Of a stretch of 5,279 nucleotides of DNA, positions 1-5,104 are shown one piece after another. The notes below the pieces were generated by a model. That model saw only the letters and a list, made by a program, of their open reading frames with translations. It was not told the origin of the DNA and did not search any database. This DNA is from Vicinamibacteria bacterium (GTDB taxonomy: Bacteria; Acidobacteriota; Vicinamibacteria; Fen-336; JAGNNV01). Location of the stretch: positions 1 through 5,279 of the forward strand of contig JAENWE010000283.1 in NCBI GenBank assembly GCA_016650185.1. The letters are read 5' to 3'. The position numbers and the translations under genes are program-made. Position 1 is the first letter of the stretch, and every line of letters starts with the position of its first letter.

Positions 1-14
1 CTGACCCGGGTCAG
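1..14. repeat. Perfect 14-bp palindrome downstream of gmhA
   Basis: CTGACCCGGGTCAG reads identically on both strands. It lies 18 bp beyond the gmhA stop codon, at the very edge of the window. As RNA it could fold into a 5-bp stem with a CCGG loop, so it could be part of a gmhA terminator, although no T-tract is visible on the gmhA side. It could equally be a binding site for a dimeric regulator of whatever lies to the left. A 14-bp perfect palindrome is expected by chance about once in every two or three windows of this size and composition, so its function is unproven. Confidence 0.4.
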
Positions 15-31
15 ATCGAGGGGTTTCGCCT

Positions 32-601
32 TCACCGTAGTCGCGCTTCGAGCAGCTCGCACAGGATGTGATTCATCAGGTGATGAACTTCCTGGATTCT
101 CGGGGTGTCCTTGGAGGGCGCCGCGAAGTTGTGATCGACGAGGCCGGCAAGCTTGCCGCCATCCTGTCCGGTCATCCCTACTGTGAGGAGTCCCCGGGAT
201 GCCGCCACCCGCATGGCCGCCAGAACGTTCGGTGAGTTGCCGGAGGTGCTGATGCCCACCGCGACGTCGTCCGGCCGGGCATGAGCCTCCACCTGCCGCT
301 TGAAAACGTGCTCGTACCCATAGTCGTTGCCCACCGCGGTCATGATCGAAGTGTCGGTGGTGAGGGCGAGGGCGGGAATGGGGGGGCCTTCCTTGGTGAA
401 GCGACCCACCAGTTCTCCCGCGAAATGCTGCGCGTCCGCAGCCGAGCCGCCATTGCCGAAGACCAGGACTTTCCCGCCTTTTCGTACCCGTTCGGCGATG
501 AGGTTGGCAAGAGCCACCAGGTTCTCGGCCTGCTCATCGAAGAATCGTTTCTTGACCGCGAGGCTTTCCGCAACCACGGTATCGATGCGTTGTTTGGACA
601 T
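32..601 (-). CDS. gmhA: D-sedoheptulose-7-phosphate isomerase (phosphoheptose isomerase)
   Basis: This is a 189-residue cytoplasmic SIS-domain sugar isomerase that converts sedoheptulose 7-phosphate to D-glycero-D-manno-heptose 7-phosphate, the first step of ADP-heptose synthesis for LPS core or other heptose glycans. The length is close to E. coli GmhA (192). An N-terminal helical segment (1-40) precedes the SIS core, with phosphosugar-binding loops FGNGGSAADAQHF (48-60) and STSGNSPN (118-125). The zinc and catalytic residues known from the family can be placed: H59 and E63 in HFAGE, then Q170 and H178 in RIQEVHHLMNH, matching E. coli H61, E65, Q172 and H180. The enzyme should therefore be active. 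The ATG at 601 has no clear Shine-Dalgarno sequence. A GATAAT hexamer 7 nt upstream suggests a leaderless or very short-leader transcript. The gene lies 108 bp from the receptor gene, behind a hairpin, so it is probably not in that operon. No other heptose-pathway gene is visible here. The paralogous DiaA-type SIS proteins are a less likely alternative. Confidence 0.93.
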   Translation of the reverse strand: MSKQRIDTVVAESLAVKKRFFDEQAENLVALANLIAERVRKGGKVLVFGNGGSAADAQHFAGELVGRFTKEGPPIPALALTTDTSIMTAVGNDYGYEHVFKRQVEAHARPDDVAVGISTSGNSPNVLAAMRVAASRGLLTVGMTGQDGGKLAGLVDHNFAAPSKDTPRIQEVHHLMNHILCELLEARLR

Positions 602-608
602 GAGACCG

Positions 609-614
609 ATTATC
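609..614 (-). promoter_or_regulatory. Possible -10 element for gmhA
   Basis: On the minus strand GATAAT lies 7 nt before the gmhA ATG. It differs from the sigma-70 consensus TATAAT at one position and stands out in GC-rich surroundings. Transcription from it would begin at or next to the start codon, giving a leaderless message, which would fit the lack of a ribosome-binding site. No good -35 hexamer is seen 16-18 nt upstream, so the call is tentative. Confidence 0.3.
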
Positions 615-657
615 GCTCGGCGGGGTGGATCAGACCCGCGGGTGGACCGAAACGACT

Positions 658-695
658 GACGGCCGGCCTCCCCCCAAAGGGAGAGACCGGCCGTC
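658..695 (-). terminator. GC-rich hairpin, probable terminator of the receptor transcript
   Basis: GACGGCCGG (658-666) pairs perfectly with CCGGCCGTC (687-695). A second inner stem, CTCCC (668-672) with GGGAG (679-683), continues the helix across a small asymmetric internal loop and closes on a 6-nt loop. The structure starts 14 bp after the receptor stop codon and lies upstream of gmhA, as expected for a terminator separating the two genes. The downstream T-run is poor (only CGTTTCGG on the minus strand), so it may act as a mRNA-end stabiliser or a weak or Rho-assisted terminator rather than a textbook intrinsic one. Confidence 0.55.
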
Positions 696-709
696 GTGGC
701 CGCGACCGT

Positions 710-3703
710 TTAGAACGAAACGCGCGCGCCGATACGGACGATGCGCGGAGACAGCAGGTCGTCCACCCGGCGGAAGTTCGCCGAGGTGGCTTGCCGGAAG
801 ACGCCCAGGACAACGCCGCTGTTGAAGACGTTGAAGAGCTCGACCGACGGCGTTACCGTGACCCGGCCCAGCCTGGCGTTGCGGGCCAGGCGGAGGTCGA
901 GGTTCTTGAGCGCGGCGTAGCGCTCCGAATCGACCGCGCCCGTGGTCAGCGCGTTCAGCGTTCCGTCGGACCCAGCACCCACCCGAAGGATCACGGGCAG
1001 TATGCCGCCCTGGCGGCCAAAGAACGACGCCGAGAGGTCGAAGCTGGCCGGAAGGGTGACGCCCGCCGAGGCGAAGATCTGCCACTTGAACGACGAGTAG
1101 AACGCAGCCTTGCCGGAACCGCCGCCCAAAACCGAAACCTGCCCGCCGTCCTCAAGACCAGCGATGTCCTGACGAGTCGGATTTCCCGAACCTGCGTTGT
1201 TGGGATTGCCGCTCACCGGAGTTCCATCAAACTGGTCCGTCCAGTCGTTGAGCGAAAGAGCGACGCGCGCGCGCCACTTGTTCGCCATGCGCTTGTTGAG
1301 CGTCACTTCGAGGCCCTTGAACACGGTCGAATACCCGTCCTGGTTGGTGCGATAGCGGCCGAATCCGCCGGCCGCCACCAACGCCGGATTCGCCGAATAG
1401 GTCTGAGCGGTGTAGGTCCGGCCGTCGATGGTGCGAGTCACGGGAGCGTTCGCGGTGTAGTCCGAGGGGCCGATGATCGCGCAGTTGACTCCGGTCGGAC
1501 AGGGTGCGGCCAGGCGAGGCGTGTACTGCGAGTCCGTGCTCTTGCGATAGGTCAGGGCAGCGCCCACCGCGAGGTCGCTCGCCAGCTCCCGGTCCACCCC
1601 AAGGACGAATTCGTTGTCCTTCTTCGACTTCAGATCCTTGTCGATCTGGTTCGGGGTGGAACCAACCGCGCCCGGGTTGTTCGGATCCACATTCGAAGCG
1701 CCGATGAAGTTGGGGAAGAGAACCTCGCCCGGCTGCACGAAGCGGTCGCCATTGAGGTCATCCCAACCGTAGGCAAGATAGCTCGCCGCAACCGGATTCT
1801 TCCCGGTTGAACCGGCCACATTGCCGTACGAGAGCTGTTCGGCATATCGCGCGAAGGAGGCGCGCAGGACGGTCTTGCGGGACTCGTCGAGCGCATAGCT
1901 CATTCCCACCCGGGGCGAGATGTCGGACCAGGCGATGTTGTCCTCGGTGGAACCGGAGAACTTGAGAGCGGGAAGCAGGTTCGCGAACGACTTGTTTCCC
2001 GCCGCCTCCGAGCCGAGGTTCCTGGCCGTTTGACGGTCGAAACGCGCGCCCGCGTTCACGGTGAGTCGATTCTTCGTGAAGACATCACCCAGATAGACCG
2101 AGCTGTACTTGCCGCCGTACTCCACTACGCCATCACGGTAGATGCGGGCAATGTTGCCTCCGCCGCCCGTGCCCGGGCCTGCGTAAGCCTGACCGACCAG
2201 GCCGTTGCCATTGTATGTGGTGGACGAATTCGTGGTCACGTCGCGGTAGGAGAAGCCGAACTTGAGTTCGTGGTTCCCGCCCATGCCCGCCCGGAAGTAG
2301 CTGCCATCCACGTTGGCGGTCTTTTGCGGGCGCACGGAGAGGAAATCGACATAGGTTCCGATCGCGGTTCCGGCCACGTCGTCATACGTGTAGCTCTTGG
2401 TCTTGTCGCCACGCGCCACCAGGCCAAAGCCGGTGTCGTAGTAAGCGGCCTTCGCCGACATGAAGAAGCTGGGCGAGAACGTGTGGTTGATCTCGAGCTT
2501 GGAGAGACCGCCGGGCAGACCGCCGTCGGTAAAGGCGTTGTCCTGGTTCCACAGGATGCCGTCCTCTTCAACCCGGCCGGTCCCCGGACTGCGGCCGAGC
2601 TTCTGCTTGCTGCCCAGGAAGTAGAAGGCCGAGACCATGGTGTTCGAAGACGCCTGCCAGTTCAGCTTGAAGTTGTAGGAAGGGAGCAAGGTGTCGTCGG
2701 GGCTGCCGGAAAGGCCGCACAGTTTGATGTCCTGTTTGCCGTAGGTTCCATAGAACCAGAGCTTGTCCTTGATGACGGGACCCCCGAGGTCAAAGCCATA
2801 GTCCTTGATGGAGTCGATGTAGTTGGCCTTGTCCCGCTCGCCGGCGCCGGGATCGCAGTGACCCACGCCGCCCTTCAGGCGATTCGCGTTGCCGATCAGG
2901 ATCTGGCTCTTGTTGCCGGCGATGTTGCTGGACTCCCACTTCTCATCCGTGGCCAGGAACCGGCCGCCGCCATGAAAGGCGTTGGTGCCGCGCTTGGTCA
3001 CGAGGTTCATGCCGAAACCGCCAGTCTGCATCGTGAGGTCTCCGCCGCCGGTGGTGACGTTGATTTCCTGGAACGCGTCGAAGTCGAAGTAGGTGGGCGA
3101 GGCGCCGGTGGCGGACATGTCGGTCACCACCAGACCGTCCAGAGACCAGACGCGATCCGCGGCGGCCGAGCCTTTTCCGGCCACCGAAGCCTGCTGGCCA
3201 TTCTCGTTGCCGGCGATGTTCACCCGGTCGATGAGCGCGCCCGGGACCTGGTTCATGATGCCCCAGGGGTCGCGGGAGTTCGGGGTGTCTTTCAGGTCGG
3301 AGAAGTTGAGCGTGGTGCTGGTGCCGCGCTTCTTGATATCGACCAGAGGCGCTTCGCCGGAAACCTCGACCGTGTCGGTCAGGCCACCCACGGCAAGGCT
3401 GACCGTCACCTGCGCGCTGGAACCCGTGACCACTGTGACCTTGCGCGACGCCGTACCAAATCCCTGGAGGGAGATGCTGACTTTGTAGTCGCCATAGTCC
3501 ATGTTGAGGAATCGGAACGAGCCATCCGATCCGGTGACGGTGGAGCGGGTGCCCGCCTCACCCGAGATGGATACGGTGGCCCCGGGCAAGACGGCGCCGG
3601 AGGTGTCCGTCACGTTTCCGAACACGTTGCCGGTCGCCGTTTGAGCAAAGGCTCCGGCGGTGGCCAGCAGAAGGCTGGTCAGCATCAGTAGTCGCTTCTT
3701 CAT
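710..3703 (-). CDS. Oar-like TonB-dependent outer-membrane receptor with carboxypeptidase-regulatory-like domain
   Basis: This 997-residue outer-membrane protein is complete. A signal peptide is clear at residues 1-20 (KKR, then a hydrophobic run, then AFA before Q21). A carboxypeptidase-regulatory-like beta-sandwich follows at about 23-104 (GNVTDTSGAVLPGATVSI, then DGSFRF and GDYKVSISLQGF). A plug domain spans about 115-240 and includes VWSLDGLVVTD and the end motif MNLVTKRGTNAFHG. A long beta-barrel (about 245-997) finishes on IVRIGARVSF, whose terminal Phe is the usual BAM recognition signal. This order is typical of Oar/SusC-like proteins that import oligomers or act in adhesion, and the ligand cannot be predicted. 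No distinct TonB box was recognised. An EF-hand-like loop (649-660) and cysteines C283, C329, C735 and C741 probably lie in surface loops. The ATG at 3703 is supported by GAGAGGA 9 nt upstream and by the signal peptide. The gene follows the Fis-HTH gene by 24 bp and is probably co-transcribed with it. Confidence 0.92.
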   Translation of the reverse strand: MKKRLLMLTSLLLATAGAFAQTATGNVFGNVTDTSGAVLPGATVSISGEAGTRSTVTGSDGSFRFLNMDYGDYKVSISLQGFGTASRKVTVVTGSSAQVTVSLAVGGLTDTVEVSGEAPLVDIKKRGTSTTLNFSDLKDTPNSRDPWGIMNQVPGALIDRVNIAGNENGQQASVAGKGSAAADRVWSLDGLVVTDMSATGASPTYFDFDAFQEINVTTGGGDLTMQTGGFGMNLVTKRGTNAFHGGGRFLATDEKWESSNIAGNKSQILIGNANRLKGGVGHCDPGAGERDKANYIDSIKDYGFDLGGPVIKDKLWFYGTYGKQDIKLCGLSGSPDDTLLPSYNFKLNWQASSNTMVSAFYFLGSKQKLGRSPGTGRVEEDGILWNQDNAFTDGGLPGGLSKLEINHTFSPSFFMSAKAAYYDTGFGLVARGDKTKSYTYDDVAGTAIGTYVDFLSVRPQKTANVDGSYFRAGMGGNHELKFGFSYRDVTTNSSTTYNGNGLVGQAYAGPGTGGGGNIARIYRDGVVEYGGKYSSVYLGDVFTKNRLTVNAGARFDRQTARNLGSEAAGNKSFANLLPALKFSGSTEDNIAWSDISPRVGMSYALDESRKTVLRASFARYAEQLSYGNVAGSTGKNPVAASYLAYGWDDLNGDRFVQPGEVLFPNFIGASNVDPNNPGAVGSTPNQIDKDLKSKKDNEFVLGVDRELASDLAVGAALTYRKSTDSQYTPRLAAPCPTGVNCAIIGPSDYTANAPVTRTIDGRTYTAQTYSANPALVAAGGFGRYRTNQDGYSTVFKGLEVTLNKRMANKWRARVALSLNDWTDQFDGTPVSGNPNNAGSGNPTRQDIAGLEDGGQVSVLGGGSGKAAFYSSFKWQIFASAGVTLPASFDLSASFFGRQGGILPVILRVGAGSDGTLNALTTGAVDSERYAALKNLDLRLARNARLGRVTVTPSVELFNVFNSGVVLGVFRQATSANFRRVDDLLSPRIVRIGARVSF
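1724..1759 (-). other. EF-hand-like acidic loop in the receptor barrel
   Basis: Residues 649-660 (DLNGDRFVQPGE) place D649, N651, D653 and E660 at positions 1, 3, 5 and 12, with a hydrophobic F655 at 7. This spacing matches a calcium-binding EF-hand loop, although the usual Gly at position 6 is Arg here. The segment follows a predicted strand and precedes a Pro/Asn/Gly-rich stretch, consistent with a large extracellular loop. Calcium binding is inferred from spacing only. Confidence 0.4.
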
Positions 3704-3712
3704 TGTTCTTGT

Positions 3713-3719
3713 TCCTCTC
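3713..3719 (-). promoter_or_regulatory. Ribosome-binding site of the receptor gene
   Basis: GAGAGGA on the minus strand lies 9 nt before the ATG at 3703, inside the 24-bp gap after the Fis-HTH gene. It is the clearest Shine-Dalgarno sequence on the minus strand of the window. It fixes the receptor start, which also gives a proper signal peptide. A strong independent site here suggests that the receptor can be translated far more heavily than the small regulator encoded just before it. Confidence 0.7.
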
Positions 3720-3727
3720 GCGGGGGT

Positions 3728-4036
3728 TTAGGCGCCTCGTTCATGAGGCTTGGTCGGGTCGCTTTGAAGACGCGCGCGCACCCCACGCGGCGCGCGCTTT
3801 CCAAAGCGCTGGTTGAAGAGCCCGAACCGTTTCAGCTTTTCCTGAAACGTGGTCGGAAGAACGCCGAGCGCATCTGCGGCGCGTTTCTGATTGCCCCCGG
3901 CCGCAAAAAGGACGGTGGCAATCAAGTCACGCTCGAAGTTCGCCAGGATGTCCCGTAGAACCAGACGATCTCCGCCCGTCGGTTCGGAACCCGAATTCGA
4001 GGCGATTGGAGATGGATCCGTGAGATCACTCAGCAT
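3728..4036 (-). CDS. Small stand-alone Fis-type helix-turn-helix DNA-binding protein
   Basis: From the ATG at 4036 this encodes 102 residues. The core (about 30-73) is a Fis-family HTH of the kind found at the C-terminus of NtrC-type activators: a helix ILANFERDLIATVLFAAGG, then NQKRAADALGVLPTTFQEKLKRFGL, with the AADALG turn and a TTFQEKLKRFG recognition helix. There is no AAA+ ATPase, receiver or sensor domain, so it cannot activate sigma-54 by itself. It would act as a small dimeric DNA-binding protein or nucleoid-type regulator. The N-terminus (1-25) is low-complexity and probably disordered, and the tail (about 78-102) is basic. The start is uncertain: neither ATG 4036 nor TTG 4072 (114 residues) has a good Shine-Dalgarno sequence, and a TGA at 4085-4087 blocks any further extension. 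The gene ends 24 bp before the receptor gene, so the two are likely one operon, and regulation of that receptor is the natural inference. Confidence 0.8.
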   Translation of the reverse strand: MLSDLTDPSPIASNSGSEPTGGDRLVLRDILANFERDLIATVLFAAGGNQKRAADALGVLPTTFQEKLKRFGLFNQRFGKRAPRGVRARLQSDPTKPHERGA

Positions 4037-4088
4037 GCCGGACAGGATCGGCGATGCCCACTCCCAAGACAATGGATTCGTCGTTCAT
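4026..4088 (-). CDS. Possible 20-codon leader ORF overlapping the Fis-HTH start
   Basis: An ATG at 4088 opens a 20-residue frame (beginning MNDESIVLG) that ends at TGA 4026-4028, running 8 nt past the ATG (4036-4034) of the Fis-HTH gene in another frame. This arrangement could provide translational coupling for a downstream start that has no Shine-Dalgarno sequence of its own. The only ribosome-binding candidate is a weak GAGAT 11 nt upstream. The peptide resembles nothing I know. A short open frame of this size is common by chance, so this is a suggestion only. Confidence 0.15.
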   Translation of the reverse strand: MNDESIVLGVGIADPVRHAE

Positions 4089-4354
4089 TGCGGATGAATC
4101 TCGACGATGGACGCGGTCGAAAGAAGACTCGGATTGCAGGCACGTCCCTTGCTGACAAACGGATGAAATGAGAATGGTTCTATGGGTTGAACATTTGGAG
4201 GCGATTCGGCCATCGATTGAGGCCGCGTTCAAATGTGCCGTGAAATTCCTCTGCACGACGGCGAGGCTGCCCAGGCTGAGAGGACGCGAGGTCATGAAGG
4301 CCCGATCGCTCTTTGCCCGCTCGGCCCTCACGTTCTCCGGCGGGAAGGGCGGTC
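4037..4354. promoter_or_regulatory. Divergent intergenic control region
   Basis: This stretch of roughly 300 bp separates the leftward Fis-HTH/receptor pair from the rightward winged-helix gene and must hold promoters for both directions. It is visibly richer in A and T than its flanks around 4085-4260. Symmetric elements include an imperfect dyad, GATTCGTC (4075-4082) facing GATGAATC (4093-4100), and a short hairpin, CGGCC (4207-4211) with GGCCG (4221-4225). TTGTCA on the minus strand and TTGAAC on the plus strand (4187-4192) resemble -35 hexamers, but neither has a good -10 at proper spacing, so no promoter is assigned. The open frames through the region look random in composition, and no RNA gene was recognised. 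Confidence 0.5.
4342..4349 (+). promoter_or_regulatory. Ribosome-binding site supporting the 4355 start
   Basis: GGGAAGGG lies 5 nt before the ATG at 4355. It is a better Shine-Dalgarno match than anything before the alternative ATGs at 4415 and 4418, so it decides the start chosen for the winged-helix gene. Confidence 0.55.
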
Positions 4355-5095
4355 ATGGGTGAGATGGCATGGCGGGTCCAACGCGTTGGAGTTCAAAACA
4401 AGATTTCCGCTCCGATGATGGCCACGGTCAGACCGAAGCCGCAGATCTTCAGGTTCGGTATTTTTGAACTCGACGTCACAACCGGTGAACTTCGTCGAGA
4501 CGGACGGCTGATTCACCTTCGACACCAGCCGGCGCAAGTGCTCCGACTTCTGCTTGAACGAGCGGGCACACTCGTGACCCGCACCGAGATCACCGGCGCC
4601 TTGTGGCCGGACGACCTCGATGTCGATGTCGAGCAGGGTCTCAATCACTGCATGAAGGAGATTCGCGCGGCTCTCGGGGACCGGTCAGAGTCGCCCCGCT
4701 TCGTCCAGACCCTGCCTCGACGTGGCTACCGCTTCCTCGGCGAGGTTCACGACTACCGGCCCCAGTGTCGCGAAGAGTCCCTGGCCAAGGAAGCAGCCGA
4801 AGAGAGAGCGCCGGTAGCGCCGAGGCCGGAAAGCCTGGCGGCGGCGGACGATCCCTCGGGCCATCCAGAGGTGAGGGTAAGGGTCAAGGTGCTGATCACC
4901 CGACCGGACGACGACGCGGTGCTTTGGAGCGAGACCTACGAGAGGCGAGCGAGCGACGTGAACCGAATCGAGGGGGATCTCACCTCCGGAATCAGGTCCG
5001 GTATTCAGGTGGTCCTGGCCGCAGCGAACGACAGCGCGGCCAAGGACCACGACCTCGAGACCAACGCGCCGCGTCGCGACCCGCGCTTCGAGTAG
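4355..5095 (+). CDS. Winged-helix (OmpR/CadC-type) transcriptional regulator with short FlgO-like tail
   Basis: This is a 246-residue protein. Residues 31-130 form an OmpR/PhoB-type winged helix: FRFGIFELDVTTGELRRDG, a helix QPAQVLRLLLERAG, the TRTEITGALWPDD turn, the VEQGLNHCMKEIRAALGD recognition helix, and the RFVQTLPRRGYRFLG wing. That wing ending is characteristic of CadC/ToxR-like regulators. A charged, Ala/Pro-rich linker (131-170) leads to residues 173-221, where VKVLITRPDDDAVLWSETYERRASDVNRIEGDL matches the LW-x-E-x-Y-D-R...I-x-x-E pattern of the FlgO-like segment that precedes TPR repeats in larger relatives. No transmembrane helix is visible and there are no TPRs, so it looks soluble and shortened, either genuinely compact or a decayed remnant. 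ATG 4355 is chosen for its GGGAAGGG site. ATG 4415 or 4418 would remove 20-21 residues outside the domain and may be the true start, because relatives usually begin close to the FRFG motif. It is divergent from the Fis-HTH/receptor pair, which is a plausible target. Confidence 0.82.
   Translation: MGEMAWRVQRVGVQNKISAPMMATVRPKPQIFRFGIFELDVTTGELRRDGRLIHLRHQPAQVLRLLLERAGTLVTRTEITGALWPDDLDVDVEQGLNHCMKEIRAALGDRSESPRFVQTLPRRGYRFLGEVHDYRPQCREESLAKEAAEERAPVAPRPESLAAADDPSGHPEVRVRVKVLITRPDDDAVLWSETYERRASDVNRIEGDLTSGIRSGIQVVLAAANDSAAKDHDLETNAPRRDPRFE
4377..4390. repeat. Perfect 14-bp palindrome, candidate operator
   Basis: TCCAACGCGTTGGA is identical on both strands. It lies 8 codons inside the winged-helix gene if translation starts at 4355, or 24-27 bp upstream of the start if translation begins at 4415 or 4418. 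In the second case it would sit where an autoregulatory operator is expected. The chance expectation for such a palindrome is about one in every two or three windows, so position is the main reason to note it. Confidence 0.4.
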
Positions 5096-5104
5096 AGCGT
5101 CCGG

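Noticed and set aside
281..1810. 509-codon open frame on the plus strand
   Set aside because: It runs antisense through gmhA and the receptor gene. Its Arg/Ala/Val-rich translation has no recognisable domain and is what the opposite strand of GC-rich coding DNA gives.
2030..3691. 553-codon open frame on the plus strand
   Set aside because: It is entirely antisense to the receptor, whose signal peptide, domains and C-terminal Phe are all in order. The translation is rich in Val, Ala, Gly, His and Arg without domain signs, so it is a shadow.
3771..3797. GCGCGC-rich inverted repeat near the end of the Fis-HTH gene
   Set aside because: The alternating GC tract encodes the Arg/Ala-rich basic tail and easily gives self-complementarity by composition. 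No T-run or conserved spacing suggests a regulatory structure.
4026..4331. 101-codon minus-strand frame through the divergent gap
   Set aside because: It has no ribosome-binding site, no recognisable motif and a random-looking composition, and it overlaps the start of the better-supported Fis-HTH gene. Only its last 20 codons are kept as a low-confidence leader.
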